64,000 nucleotides of DNA from Halobacillus karajensis (GTDB lineage Bacteria > Bacillota > Bacilli > Bacillales > Halobacillaceae), in the NCBI RefSeq assembly GCF_900108515.1, contig NZ_FNWW01000001.1, positions 124,001 through 188,000 of the forward strand, in the 5' to 3' direction. The translations under genes were made by a program, and so were the position numbers. Every line of letters begins with the position of its first letter. The first letter of the stretch is position 1. The notes beneath the pieces were generated by a model. The model was not told the DNA's origin. It did no database searches and was given only the letters and a program-made list of their open reading frames with translations. Below, in pieces: positions 16,053 through 25,907 of this stretch.

Positions 16053-17192
16053 TCAATTTATTGGCAAATGAATCGTGACAATCGTCCCTTCTCCTAGGCT
16101 TGAATCAATGTTAAGTTCGCCCTCTAACATGTCGACTCGCTCTCTCATTCCGACTAAGCCAAAGGATTTCTCTTTCTTTTTGGATGTGTCGAAGCCTTTG
16201 CCGTCATCTTTGACGATGATTGTAGCTGCAGCTGGCTTCATTTCAACTTTCACTTTAATTTCAGTTGGCTTTGCATGCTTAACCGAGTTCTGAACGGCCT
16301 CCTGAACAAGACGGAACAATGCAACTTCATATTTCGTCTCAAGACGCCGCTCTTTACCGAAGGAAGCAAAAGAGATGGTGATCGCTTTGTTGTAATCTTC
16401 TATGGTCGCTAAGTACTTCTTTAATGTAGGAACAAGTCCAAGGTCATCAAGCGCCATGGGCCGTAAATCATAAATGATTCTTCTCACTTCATACAAAGCT
16501 GACCTTACAAGCGCGCGTACACTTTTGACTTCCTGCATAGCCTCTTCGACACCCCGCTCACGGTAAGTCCGGTCCACGAGGTCCGATCGAAGCATGACGT
16601 TCGCAAGCATCTGAGCGGGGCCATCGTGGATTTCCCTCGATAAACGACGCCGCTCTTCTTCCTGAGCTTCGATGATTTGTAACCCGAATTCCTGTTTTTC
16701 CTTGGCATCCTCCAGCGCGTCACTCACATGCTTGAAGTCCTCAGTCAAGTAATTCAGGACAACAGAAATTTTCCCACCAAGGGCTTCAGCCCGACCGATG
16801 GTTTCTTCTAAATTCCGTAATCGGATCTCCAAATCATCCCTTCGCTCACGCAACTGCTTTTCTTTTTCGCGTTTCATAGATAAATCCATCTGCAATTCAT
16901 GTGTTTTTTCATACACTTTGCGGATTTCATCTTCAGAATACTTCTGGAACTGTTTGCTGACTTCTGATAAGCGCATCCTTGAAAAACGGACTTTCTGGTC
17001 AAGCTTGTCCCCCTCATCAATAAGAGAAAGAACCTGCTTTTTCGTTTCTGTCAGTTCTTTGTTCAGCTTTTCAAATTCATTCCGGGATTCTTCACCAATT
17101 TGAAAAATTTCATCTTTGCTGTTGGTGACTGTCTCAACCATTTCATTAATGATTTGGTCAAGGGCAATATCCCCAGTCTTTTGTACACTCAT
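16053..17192 (-). CDS. degS: Cytoplasmic sensor histidine kinase DegS
   Basis: A soluble 379-residue kinase. The N-terminal coiled-coil DegS sensing domain (about 1-170) is followed by the HisKA_3 dimerisation motif LSREIHDGPAQM near residue 190 with the phosphorylated His, and a C-terminal HATPase domain (SFGLVGMRERVDMLEG and SSLGEGTIVTIHLP). No membrane segments, as in B. subtilis DegS. It phosphorylates DegU, encoded next. Two ATGs (17195, 17192) follow GGAGGGACTA. A 170-base leader separates it from degU. Confidence 0.96.
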   Translation of the reverse strand: MSVQKTGDIALDQIINEMVETVTNSKDEIFQIGEESRNEFEKLNKELTETKKQVLSLIDEGDKLDQKVRFSRMRLSEVSKQFQKYSEDEIRKVYEKTHELQMDLSMKREKEKQLRERRDDLEIRLRNLEETIGRAEALGGKISVVLNYLTEDFKHVSDALEDAKEKQEFGLQIIEAQEEERRRLSREIHDGPAQMLANVMLRSDLVDRTYRERGVEEAMQEVKSVRALVRSALYEVRRIIYDLRPMALDDLGLVPTLKKYLATIEDYNKAITISFASFGKERRLETKYEVALFRLVQEAVQNSVKHAKPTEIKVKVEMKPAAATIIVKDDGKGFDTSKKKEKSFGLVGMRERVDMLEGELNIDSSLGEGTIVTIHLPIN

Positions 17193-17307
17193 CATTAGTC
17201 CCTCCATCAATATTCACATAATCATTCGTAAGTCCCATGTCCATTTGTGGGGGTGATTTATAGTGAAAATGCATTTTTATGTAGAATCATGAACAGGTTT
17301 CATTCGT

Positions 17308-17336
17308 TTGCCGTTTTATTAGCCCCTCGATATAAT
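17308..17336 (+). promoter_or_regulatory. Sigma-A promoter of the YigZ family gene
   Basis: TTGCCG (17308-17313), 17 bases, TATAAT (17331-17336): one near-consensus and one perfect hexamer at ideal spacing, 25 bases before the ATG. Confidence 0.82.
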
Positions 17337-17360
17337 GAAGCTTTAGGAGGTTGTGAGATA

Positions 17361-18002
17361 ATGTTAGAAAGCTATTATACCGTAAAACCAGAAGGATCAG
17401 AAGAAGTGACCATACAAAAATCCCGCTTCATCGGTTACGTCAAACGTTGTGAAACAGAAGAAGAAGCGCAGGACTTCATCGCTCAAATAAAAAAGAAACA
17501 CCATGACGCGACACATAATTGCTCCGCCTACATGATTGGGGAACAAGACCTTATTCAGAAAGCGAATGATGATGGAGAGCCAAGCGGTACCGCTGGCGTA
17601 CCTATGCTTGAGGTCTTGAAAAAAAGAGGGCTGAAGGACACAGCCGTAGTCGTCACCAGATACTTCGGAGGAATCAAACTGGGAGCAGGCGGTCTCATCC
17701 GCGCCTATGGGTCAACGACATCAGCGGCTATTAATACGACAGGTGTGGTGAAAAGACAATTGATGCAGGAGATGAAGGTGAAAATAGACTATCACCTGCT
17801 CGGAAAAGTCGAAAATGAAGTAAGAAACTCAAAGTACACATTAGAGACCGTAAACTACTTGGATCATGTGGAATTAATAGTATATGTAGAAAGCGGCTTG
17901 GAAGATGAATTTGAAAAATGGATGACGGATTTAACCAGTGGTCAGGCCATGATTGAAAAAGGAGAAGCTTCCTACGTAGAATTTGACGTCGAACCCGAGT
18001 AA
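17361..18002 (+). CDS. yvyE: YigZ/IMPACT family protein (YvyE)
   Basis: A 213-residue protein of the UPF0029/IMPACT family. The N-terminal domain has KSRFIGYVKRCETEEEA, HHDATHNCSAYM, DDGEPSGTAGVPML and RYFGGIKLGAGGLIRAYG, all family signatures. The C-terminal ferredoxin-like domain is DUF1949-like (about 140-210). The biochemical role is not settled. ATG at 17361 follows TAGGAGGTTGTGAGATA; longer frames overlap the promoter. It is divergent from degS, as in B. subtilis. Confidence 0.94.
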   Translation: MLESYYTVKPEGSEEVTIQKSRFIGYVKRCETEEEAQDFIAQIKKKHHDATHNCSAYMIGEQDLIQKANDDGEPSGTAGVPMLEVLKKRGLKDTAVVVTRYFGGIKLGAGGLIRAYGSTTSAAINTTGVVKRQLMQEMKVKIDYHLLGKVENEVRNSKYTLETVNYLDHVELIVYVESGLEDEFEKWMTDLTSGQAMIEKGEASYVEFDVEPE

Positions 18003-18265
18003 AGGGCTCATATCTGCATGAAGCACGGCAAAGCTGAACATATTCCTAATGGACAGTCACTATCATTATTCTAAATGCAGTTAAAACGGTTTCATTTATA
18101 GCCGGGGGTAAGGATACAAGTGATGAATGAAAAGCCCACCTAGACCTACAGAACCCATTTGCTGCAGAAGACCATCCCTTCCACCCAAGAGGAAAGGTGA
18201 ACTCATGTAACTTCTAGCCCTTCCCGTATTTTTATTAGTAATAAAGATTAAACCAGTCCCCACAC

Positions 18266-18295
18266 AAAAACGGCTCCCTTCCTAAGGGAGCCGTT
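18266..18295 (-). terminator. Terminator of tagO
   Basis: AACGGCTCCCTT / AAGGGAGCCGTT with a 2-4 base loop and T run on the minus strand, six bases past the tagO stop. The 260 bases to its left, up to the end of the YigZ gene, hold nothing I recognise. Confidence 0.92.
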
Positions 18296-18300
18296 CATTA

Positions 18301-19344
18301 TTATTTCTGTTTTGGACCTTTGATCATGTTCAAGATCGGTTTGTAATTTTTGCCAATCAATCCAGTCATTTCTACAATCATTTCAATCATTAACAACACC
18401 ATGGCGATCACAATAACCGCTCCGTACATGGTCGCCTGCGAAAAAATTACGGCTGCAAGGCTGAATAAAGAACTGACAGCATAGATCATAAGGACAGACT
18501 CAGGATGACTGTAACCCAAATTAAGCAGACAATGGTGCAAATGGGATTTATCCGGTGCTGACAATGGTTTACGGTGAATAACCCTTCTTACAATGGCAAA
18601 CAAAGTATCAGATATAGGGACACCCAAGATGATAATAGGAATAATAAAGGAGAATAAGGTGACATTCTTAAAGCCAAGCAAGGCAAGCACACTGATCATA
18701 AATCCTAAAAATAAGGCCCCTGTATCTCCCATGAAGATTTTTGCTGGGTAAAAATTATAAACAAGAAATCCTAACGTACTTCCTAACATCATTAAACCGG
18801 CAAAGACTACAAAAACATTGCCCATTGTGATGGCCATCCCTGATATCGTCAATAAAGCGATCGCAGAGACACCAGCAGCAAGTCCATCCAGGCCGTCAAT
18901 CAAATTAATAGCATTCGTAATTCCGACTATCCATAATATCGTAATCGGGATGCTTAAATAACCAAATTCGATTTGCCCGCCAAAAGGAAGGTTGATGAAG
19001 TCAACTTGAACTCCGCCAAAGACGACGACCAAAGTGGCAAGCAGCTGTCCACCAAGTTTTACTTTTGCTGACAACTCCATTAAGTCATCGAGCACCCCCG
19101 TAATAATAATGATCGTTGCCCCAATTAAAACTGGCCATGTATAGTCACTATTTGGAAAGAAAAATAAAATCCCCAATGCAAAACTAAGGTATATCGCCAA
19201 TCCGCCTAATCGCGGCATCACATTTTTATGAACTTTACGATGGTTTGGTTGATCGGTGGCACCGATTTTTAATGCTATTTTCTTGACGAGCGGTGTGATC
19301 AAGATTGAAGCGATCAAGCAAAATAGCAAGGCCTTGTACTCCAT
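18301..19344 (-). CDS. tagO: Undecaprenyl-phosphate GlcNAc-1-phosphate transferase TagO
   Basis: A polytopic membrane enzyme (347 aa, about ten or eleven TM helices) of the MraY/WecA family. It transfers GlcNAc-1-P from UDP-GlcNAc to undecaprenyl phosphate, the first step of wall teichoic acid or related glycan synthesis. Motifs seen: DQPNHRKVHKNVMPRLGGLAIY, the DDLMELSAKVKLGGQ Asp pair, NAINLIDGLDGLAAG, and FMGDTGALFLGF. ATG at 19344 follows GAGGAGGGTCTTT. The position near degS is conserved in Bacillaceae. The LCP protein at 24.5 kb is a plausible downstream ligase. Confidence 0.95.
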   Translation of the reverse strand: MEYKALLFCLIASILITPLVKKIALKIGATDQPNHRKVHKNVMPRLGGLAIYLSFALGILFFFPNSDYTWPVLIGATIIIITGVLDDLMELSAKVKLGGQLLATLVVVFGGVQVDFINLPFGGQIEFGYLSIPITILWIVGITNAINLIDGLDGLAAGVSAIALLTISGMAITMGNVFVVFAGLMMLGSTLGFLVYNFYPAKIFMGDTGALFLGFMISVLALLGFKNVTLFSFIIPIIILGVPISDTLFAIVRRVIHRKPLSAPDKSHLHHCLLNLGYSHPESVLMIYAVSSLFSLAAVIFSQATMYGAVIVIAMVLLMIEMIVEMTGLIGKNYKPILNMIKGPKQK

Positions 19345-19718
19345 AAAGACCCTCCTCAGGTTTATTATGTCCTCTCCCAAAAGTCATAAGCTGATATAAA
19401 ATTTCCATATTTGTCTGTATAATTACGTTCTCTTTATTCCATATTAACCGTGAAAAATTATATCACATGAAAGCCATTTTGAATGTAACGATTTCATTAC
19501 TTTTCTTTAGCCCATCCCTCTTTTTTGAAACATTCCCATTAAGGATTGCCATCATCAAACAATTCCCCCAACAACCAGCCATCGGATACAAATCTATGAC
19601 TCGATTCATATGTATTTTTCGGCAAGGCATGTGTAACTTCCTTTATCATAACAAATCATTTGAAATTTTTTACACACGATTCAAAATTTATCTTTCACTT
19701 ATATCAGGGGGTTCAATA
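19345..19718. other. Divergent intergenic interval tagO / APC permease
   Basis: About 370 AT-rich bases. It must contain promoters for both genes, but no element stands out; a TTGAAA followed 17 bases later by AAAATT near 19660-19690 is weak. An in-frame upstream extension of the permease in this stretch has no RBS. Confidence 0.5.
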
Positions 19719-21179
19719 ATGGCTAATCGAGAACGAAGAAAACTGGAGAGATCATTGAAGCCCCATTGGGTCTGGGCGATTGCTTTTGGATCAGCGATCG
19801 GGTGGGGAGCTTTTGTATTACCGACAGACTGGATTGGACAAGCAGGACCTATCGGGGTCGTCATTGGGTTATTACTAGGAGCCGGTTTAATGATGATCAT
19901 TGGAGTCAGTTACGGTTTCCTCATTGAAAAGTTTCCGGTTACTGGGGGTGAATTTGCTTACGCTTACATTGGTTTTGGCAGAACCATCGCTTTTTTTGCC
20001 GGATGGTTTCTTACACTTGGATATAGTTGTATCGTTGCTTTGAACGCTTCTGCTTTAGCTTTGCTTACAAAGTTTCTTTTTCCTGACTTTGTCCGAACCG
20101 GTTATTTATACACGGTTGCCGGTTATGAAGTGTCAATGATTCAAATTGGAATTGCCAGTCTTGTTTTGATTATTTTCGCACTATTGAATATCCGTGGGGC
20201 CAGTTTCTCAGGACAAACGCAATTTGTTTTCAGTTTAATTTTAATTCTTGGCATTATATTACTGGCAGCAGGTACTGTATTTACAAAGGGACCAAGTCTC
20301 TCGAATATCCCCCCTGCCTTCCACCCTGAACAAACAGCACTAGTTTCTATCCTAACGATATTAGCCATTGCGCCGTTCGCTTATGTTGGGTTCGACAATA
20401 TTCCTCAGGCAGCTGAAGAGTTTAAGTTCGAGGCAAAAAAAGCGTTCAAACTTATAATTTGGTCTCTACTTGCCGCAGGGATTGCGTATAGTGCAATGAT
20501 CTTAATTACTGCGAGCACCATGCCTTGGCAGGAACTTCTGTTTAAAATTTCAGTATCTCAATCTGTATGGGGGACGGGCGATGCTATCGAGAGTTATCTC
20601 GGAAAAGCGGGAGTATGGATCATAGCTGCAACGGTTTGTATGGGCATCTTCACTGGACTGAATGGTTTTTTTATATCAGCAAGCCGATTAACATTTTCAA
20701 TGGGACGGGCAAGAATACTTCCCGATCTATTCCGGAGATTACATCCAACCTACAAAACTCCGTATATGGGCATATGGTTTACCTTAGCTATTTGCTTAAT
20801 TGCTCCATGGTTTGGAAGAGAAGCTTTATTATGGGTCGTGGATATGTCTTCAACGGGAGTAGCGATTGCTTACTTTTTTTGTACCGCTACGGCCTACAAA
20901 TTCTTCCGCTGGAGAAAAGGGACAGAATCAGAGGGCAAGTCCAGAACGGTCGCTCCATGGAGGAAATTATGTTCGTTAATAGGCATGATCAGTGCTATAG
21001 GGTTTCTCGCTTTACTTTTGCTCCCATTTTCACCTGCGGCCCTTGGGAAAGAATCTTACATTGCCTTATTGATCTGGGTGGTGCTTGGCGTCATCTTTTA
21101 TGGCTTCAATGCGAAGAGGTATAACAGTATAGATGAGAAAGAAATGAATTATTTAATATTGGAAAAAGAAGAGATATAA
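19719..21179 (+). CDS. APC superfamily amino acid permease
   Basis: A 486-residue transporter with about 12 TM helices. TM1 carries the broken-helix motif AFGSAIGWGAFVLP and is followed by FPVTGGEFAYAYIGFGR, both typical of APC amino acid/polyamine antiporters and symporters; FAYVGFDNIPQAAEEFKF is the TM6 substrate region. The substrate cannot be told from sequence. ATG at 19719 follows AGGGGGTTCAATA. It stands alone, with its own terminator. Confidence 0.88.
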   Translation: MANRERRKLERSLKPHWVWAIAFGSAIGWGAFVLPTDWIGQAGPIGVVIGLLLGAGLMMIIGVSYGFLIEKFPVTGGEFAYAYIGFGRTIAFFAGWFLTLGYSCIVALNASALALLTKFLFPDFVRTGYLYTVAGYEVSMIQIGIASLVLIIFALLNIRGASFSGQTQFVFSLILILGIILLAAGTVFTKGPSLSNIPPAFHPEQTALVSILTILAIAPFAYVGFDNIPQAAEEFKFEAKKAFKLIIWSLLAAGIAYSAMILITASTMPWQELLFKISVSQSVWGTGDAIESYLGKAGVWIIAATVCMGIFTGLNGFFISASRLTFSMGRARILPDLFRRLHPTYKTPYMGIWFTLAICLIAPWFGREALLWVVDMSSTGVAIAYFFCTATAYKFFRWRKGTESEGKSRTVAPWRKLCSLIGMISAIGFLALLLLPFSPAALGKESYIALLIWVVLGVIFYGFNAKRYNSIDEKEMNYLILEKEEI

Positions 21180-21209
21180 AAAGTCCCCGCTTAACCAGCC
21201 AGGGACTTT
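21179..21209 (+). terminator. Terminator of the APC permease
   Basis: AAAGTCCC / GGGACTTT arms with a 15-base loop directly after the stop codon, followed by a mixed T-rich tract. Confidence 0.65.
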
Positions 21210-21267
21210 CGTTATTAAATGTAGTTTATTTTTCTTATATTTCTTCCCCATACCCTGGGGGCTTGAA

Positions 21268-24200
21268 TTACTTCAAATGAATCTGAGCCAAAACTGGATC
21301 ATGATCGCTGGCTCGGCCGTCTGCTTCGGAGAAGTCTGAGTTAATGTTAATCGTTTCCACTTTCGTACGTTTAGCCATATGGTTACTGACTAGAATATGA
21401 TCCAGTACTTGAGAGTTTCCTTGATAAATGTAAGTATAACGCTCTTCTTCAGGAAGCTCTTCCATCATATTCGTTAACACATCACCCTTCAATGTTTGAA
21501 CAGGTGCAGAGAATTCAAAGTCATTCAAATCACCAAGCACAACTACATTGGAGTTGTCCATACGATCTTCCACTTTTTCAACAAAGTCGTTCAATACCTT
21601 CGCTTGCTTCTGACGTTGGACTTCACTGCCAAGCACGATAGGATGCTCGGATCCAAAGAGCGCACCATCGCCGCCTTTCGAATTAAAGTGGTTCGCAACC
21701 ACCACAACCTTCTCCCCATTAAATTCAAATTCAGCAGCCACCGATTTTCTGGAATCCTCAAAGGCTTCATTCAATGGATCAATTCGACCCGGGTTTAAGG
21801 TTAATCCGTCTTCGTCTACATCTACAGCTGTTACCGCATCACCACTTGGTTTATCTGTCAGCGCCACACGTTCTGGATTGTAAATGAAGCCGACACGAAT
21901 GTTTCCTCCCGGTTGTCCGCCATCTGCTTTATCTAATGGGGCTATATCGGTGTATTCATATTCTGGGCCGCCCGCTTCAACGATAGCATCAATCAATGTC
22001 TGATAGCTCTCATTGGCTTGGACTGTCCCATCATCTGTCGGTCCATTATTATCCTGAACTTCCACAAGGCCTACCACGTCCGGCGTGTTCAAGTTTTCAA
22101 CCATGGACTCAGCAATTCTTTGTACTTTTTCCGGATCCGTGCCAGCATGGAAATTCTCCATATTATAAGTAGCTACTGTCATTTTCGGTTTCAAACCTTT
22201 AAGTTTAGCGGACTCCCTTTTCGTATTGCCGTCCTGAAGTTCTGGCAAATCGCCTGCAACGCGAATTTTATAATTGCTATAATCATAACTGACGACACCC
22301 GTAATCGAATCATCAAAATAATCGCCCGTCTTAGCCTTTACATCAAAACCATCGACATCAATAAGCATCCGTTCAGGGTTATAGTCCTCTGGAGAGATTA
22401 ACAATCCTCCTGCTCTTGTGAAACCCTGATCCTCCTTTGTTTCTACATAAACAGGAAGCTCGTCATATTTAACAGGACCTGTAACTTTAGGTTCCGGAAG
22501 TTCAATCAACATCCCTTCCAGACTTTCATAAAAATCAAGGCCATCTGTGGTCGGATCAAATGATTCCATTTGGTCATCTTCAACCACTTCCGTTGGCTGT
22601 TCCCTATCTACACCTATAACGACAGGATCAGGTAATGGATGATTGGAAGATACCACGCTAACTTCCGAGGCACTGATTTGTGTTGTTAAAAGGTCCGCTG
22701 CATCGTAGTATCCTTCTTCACGCCATTCCGTAACTTTACCTGTAACAGACACTACATCCCCTGTTTCTAAACCAGAAGAACGTTTGTACACATAGATTCC
22801 TTCCGATGTAGCTATATCATCATCGGGAGTCAAGGACTGGATATAGAAACCGTTATTTCCATCCAATTTCGTCACAATTCCTTCCACACCTTTGACTTGT
22901 TCCCCTTCATAAGGTGACGTATGGCTTGCGCCCTGGATGTCATGAATCTCCACGTCATCTAAAGCTTTCAATGCGGTATAACTAAACACAGCTACCTTAC
23001 TTGTATCGCCATTCGCGCGCACAACCACTGCCTTCACCGTCGTATCTTTTGTAATCACAATCGGAAATTCATACTTACGACTTTCTGCTGTCGGTTCGGA
23101 GCCGTCAGTCGTATAATGAATGGTTGCATCAGGCTCTGCCGTATCCAATGCCACTTCCGTCCCTTGTACCACTGCTCCAGCTTCAGGATCAGCTGTCACG
23201 GCAAATACTTCTTCAATCAAATCGGATTCCGTTCGTGGAATCAGTTTATACTCATTAAAGCTGTAATCCACTACACCTTTGACTTGTTCAAAGGTATCTC
23301 CTACATTCAACATTTCCTCATTTTGTGGCTGGATGAGAAATGTGCCTTTTTCATCTTTTGCTGTAAATTCCCCATGTTGATTTTTGTCCGTAATTTCCAC
23401 ATGGTTCACTTGCACAAATTCACCTTCTACTTCTTCCCCATTAGAAGGTGAAAACTGGGAACTATCCACTACTTCTGGCTGTGGGATCCCTGCATCACTC
23501 TCAATAACCTCCACACTTGCTGAAGAGGTCAAAAGTTGTGCCATTCCGTAATAATCGCTAGTTTCGCCCTGGGCTTGAACACGGTCACCTGGATGAATAT
23601 TTAATCCTGGAGCACGAACAATAATGCCGGCTGTTTCGTCTTGTATGTATAGATTTGTTTGTCCGCCTGCTTCAAATGCAGCTGTAACCACACCCTCTAC
23701 TCGTACTGTTGTCCCCTCTTCTGTTTGGCGTGCATCTACTACCGTTTGAAGATCAGCTTCCTCTTCTTCTGGCATTTCGTAGCTTCCAAGATACTCAAAT
23801 GTATCTTTATTATACGTATCCCATTCTTCCCTTACTTGAAAAGCATTCTCAGGGTCTCTGTCACCAGTTATCACTTCTGCTTTCCGAACAAGTGTGAGGT
23901 CCTTGCCAAACTCTTCTGTAGCACCGATTTGGCCAATACTGTCTACAGCCCCATTATCATTTTTTAATACAACCACGTCATCACCATTAAAATTCGTGAC
24001 TGTACTGTTCACGTCAGCGATCGCTTGGAGTTCATCCCCCGCGCTGGAATGTGTAAGAACATAAACCTCTCCATCCGATAATTCACCTGACATTGGAAAG
24101 GTATATTGCGGGTTAGTATTACCGTTTGTGTACAACTCCATCGTGTAATCGGACAGGTCTACACTCTCCCCTGTTCCATTATAAATTTCCAACGCTTTAT

Positions 24201-24333
24201 TATAACTGGAACCTTCCACATATTCCGAAATGATAAGGTCATCCATTCCTTCAGCCTTAGCCGAAGAAGTGGGTACCACTATATAACTTAAACCCAATAA
24301 AGCCATTAATAACAAATGAAACAGCTTCTTCAT
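21268..24333 (-). CDS. Large secreted multidomain nuclease (lamin tail, OB-type, CHB_HEX_C and EEP domains)
   Basis: A 1021-residue, highly acidic secreted protein. A signal peptide (about 1-27, ending TSSAKAEG) is followed by a lamin-tail domain (DDLIISEYVEGSSYNKALEIYNGTG). Several OB-fold-like modules follow (VEGVVTAAFEAGGQTNLYIQ, IVTKLDGNNGFYIQSL), with a CHB_HEX_C type domain between them (TADPEAGAVVQGTEVALD, IHYTTDGSEPT). The C-terminal 310 residues are an endonuclease/exonuclease/phosphatase domain: TVATYNMENFH, VGLVEVQDNNG, VVANHFNSKGGD, VVLGDLNDFEFS, ASDHDPVLAQ. It resembles ExeM/NucH extracellular DNases. A function in DNA scavenging or phosphate acquisition is inferred. ATG at 24333 after AGGGAGGAGAG. 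No sortase signal seen. Confidence 0.88.
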   Translation of the reverse strand: MKKLFHLLLMALLGLSYIVVPTSSAKAEGMDDLIISEYVEGSSYNKALEIYNGTGESVDLSDYTMELYTNGNTNPQYTFPMSGELSDGEVYVLTHSSAGDELQAIADVNSTVTNFNGDDVVVLKNDNGAVDSIGQIGATEEFGKDLTLVRKAEVITGDRDPENAFQVREEWDTYNKDTFEYLGSYEMPEEEEADLQTVVDARQTEEGTTVRVEGVVTAAFEAGGQTNLYIQDETAGIIVRAPGLNIHPGDRVQAQGETSDYYGMAQLLTSSASVEVIESDAGIPQPEVVDSSQFSPSNGEEVEGEFVQVNHVEITDKNQHGEFTAKDEKGTFLIQPQNEEMLNVGDTFEQVKGVVDYSFNEYKLIPRTESDLIEEVFAVTADPEAGAVVQGTEVALDTAEPDATIHYTTDGSEPTAESRKYEFPIVITKDTTVKAVVVRANGDTSKVAVFSYTALKALDDVEIHDIQGASHTSPYEGEQVKGVEGIVTKLDGNNGFYIQSLTPDDDIATSEGIYVYKRSSGLETGDVVSVTGKVTEWREEGYYDAADLLTTQISASEVSVVSSNHPLPDPVVIGVDREQPTEVVEDDQMESFDPTTDGLDFYESLEGMLIELPEPKVTGPVKYDELPVYVETKEDQGFTRAGGLLISPEDYNPERMLIDVDGFDVKAKTGDYFDDSITGVVSYDYSNYKIRVAGDLPELQDGNTKRESAKLKGLKPKMTVATYNMENFHAGTDPEKVQRIAESMVENLNTPDVVGLVEVQDNNGPTDDGTVQANESYQTLIDAIVEAGGPEYEYTDIAPLDKADGGQPGGNIRVGFIYNPERVALTDKPSGDAVTAVDVDEDGLTLNPGRIDPLNEAFEDSRKSVAAEFEFNGEKVVVVANHFNSKGGDGALFGSEHPIVLGSEVQRQKQAKVLNDFVEKVEDRMDNSNVVVLGDLNDFEFSAPVQTLKGDVLTNMMEELPEEERYTYIYQGNSQVLDHILVSNHMAKRTKVETININSDFSEADGRASDHDPVLAQIHLK

Positions 24334-24563
24334 TTTACTCTCCTCCCTTTCTCCTTGGTTATTCATCCCTAGTATATAAGATTCAGAAAAAAGATTATAT
24401 TTATATATCGTAAAAAAATGTAAACGATACCAATGGTGCATGAAATTATGACTAATTTTTACAGCAGTTTTACGAATAATATGACAAAAGATGCGTAACT
24501 ATTGGATGTTTTCAACTATGGTAAAATATATAGTCGAGAGGTTAGAAAATTGAGGTGTTATCG

Positions 24564-25604
24564 TTGGCAAAAAGAATTGTAAGAGTACGAAGACGTAAGA
24601 AGAAGAAAAAACTACGTTTATTAGCTGCTCTTTTATTTACGATATCGTTAGTGGTAAGTGGAGGCTTTTACTATGTTACCCAAGTATATACCGCTGCTTA
24701 CGAAGGTTTAGACAGAGGCGAGAAATCTGACTTACGTGAAGAAGCTGTAGATGCCCAGGAAGATCCGATTTCTATTCTTCTTATGGGAGTAGAGGATTAT
24801 TCCACAGACGGAAAAGCTGGACGAGCAGATACACAAATTGTATTAACGCTGGACCCGGATACGAACAAAATGACGATGACAAGTATCCCGCGAGATACCA
24901 TAGTCGATATACCAGCATCGAAAGTCCACCAAAAATATGCAGGATCCCATAAAATCAATGCCGCTTATTCTATAGGAGAAGTCTCAGGGTATGGCGCTGA
25001 AAAGCTTACAGTAGAAACAGTCGAAAGCTTGCTCGATATCCCAATCGACAAATATGCGACGGTCAATTTTGACGGATTTATTGAAATTGTCGACCTTCTC
25101 GGTGGTATAACGATAGACGTCAAAAAAGGGTTCTGGGAACGAAGCAGTCTCGACTATTATAAGAAGATAGAATTTGAAGAAGGACCAATGAAAATGAATG
25201 GAGAGGAAGCTTTAGCTTTTGTACGTATGAGAAAACGGCCTGCTGCCGTATCTTATACTAGAGATGAAAGACAAAGACAATTCATTAAAGCAAGCATTGA
25301 CGAAGCTTTGTCACCTGGCACCCTTCTCAAAATAGGAGACATGAAAGATGTCATTGGTAAGAATGTAAGTACGAATCTAACTCCAGGAGAAATGCTCAGC
25401 TTGAGAAAAGCGTTCTCTTCAAACAATACGTCTGTGGAAACAGTAGAAATCGATGGAGCAAATGAGCGTTTGAATGACGGGTTGTATTATTTTGTACCAG
25501 ATGAAGAAAGTGTGGAAGACGTGAAGTACAAATTAAGAAAATCTTTGGACTTGCCGGTCTCGCAGCAAAATACAACAAGTGAGTACGAGAATACAAATCA
25601 ATAA
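24564..25604 (+). CDS. LytR-CpsA-Psr (LCP) family glycopolymer transferase
   Basis: A 346-residue protein: a basic N-terminus, one TM helix (LLAALLFTISLVVSGGFYYV), then the LCP domain with RADTQIVLTLDPDTNKMTMTSIPRDT, HKINAAYS, and a VNFDGFIEIVDLLGGITIDV block; EEALAFVRMRKR is the conserved Arg motif. LCP enzymes transfer undecaprenyl-linked teichoic acids or polysaccharides to peptidoglycan outside the membrane. I prefer the TTG at 24564, six bases after GAGGTG; a GTG at 24555 lies inside the RBS. Divergent from the nuclease. Confidence 0.92.
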   Translation: MAKRIVRVRRRKKKKKLRLLAALLFTISLVVSGGFYYVTQVYTAAYEGLDRGEKSDLREEAVDAQEDPISILLMGVEDYSTDGKAGRADTQIVLTLDPDTNKMTMTSIPRDTIVDIPASKVHQKYAGSHKINAAYSIGEVSGYGAEKLTVETVESLLDIPIDKYATVNFDGFIEIVDLLGGITIDVKKGFWERSSLDYYKKIEFEEGPMKMNGEEALAFVRMRKRPAAVSYTRDERQRQFIKASIDEALSPGTLLKIGDMKDVIGKNVSTNLTPGEMLSLRKAFSSNNTSVETVEIDGANERLNDGLYYFVPDEESVEDVKYKLRKSLDLPVSQQNTTSEYENTNQ

Positions 25605-25611
25605 AACAAAC

Positions 25612-25645
25612 AAAAGGGATTTCCTATTAATAGGAAATCCCTTTT
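25612..25645. terminator. Bidirectional terminator
   Basis: A perfect palindrome AAAAGGGATTTCCTA / TAGGAAATCCCTTTT with a 4-base centre lies between two convergent genes and has A/T runs on both sides. Confidence 0.92.
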
Positions 25646-25646
25646 G

Positions 25647-25907
25647 TTATGATGCTGGTTTGAAAATAAGAATCCCGTTCACTCTACTGAAGTGAAAGGG
25701 TCCTACATATTTTTCAACAGAAGAATCCTCTGCATTTTCTATTCCGATCGTATGTATGCTTTCTAAATTATCCAAAACCCGCTTGAACGTATCTTCTGTC
25801 AACTGCCTCAAAGGTTCAATTACAATTGTCCGATCGATTCGCACACTATATCGAGCACTTAGGGATAACTCTTTATGCTCTAATAACAATTTAGTCAATT
25901 GCGGCAA
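25647..25907 (-). CDS. Uncharacterised small protein (86 aa)
   Basis: A mixed alpha/beta small protein with no signal or membrane segment (PQLTKLLLEHKELSLSARYSVRIDRTIVIEP). I chose the TTG at 25907 because GGAGAGGG lies about nine bases upstream. An ATG at 25970 would add 21 residues (MFYILVIGEK), but has only a weak RBS and overlaps the better one. It shares the convergent terminator with the LCP gene. No family recognised. Confidence 0.55.
   Translation of the reverse strand: MPQLTKLLLEHKELSLSARYSVRIDRTIVIEPLRQLTEDTFKRVLDNLESIHTIGIENAEDSSVEKYVGPFHFSRVNGILIFKPAS

Noticed and set aside
20567-21124. 185-codon frame on the plus strand inside the APC permease
   Set aside because: Shadow frame of a clear 12-TM transporter gene; composition is random-like and there is no RBS.
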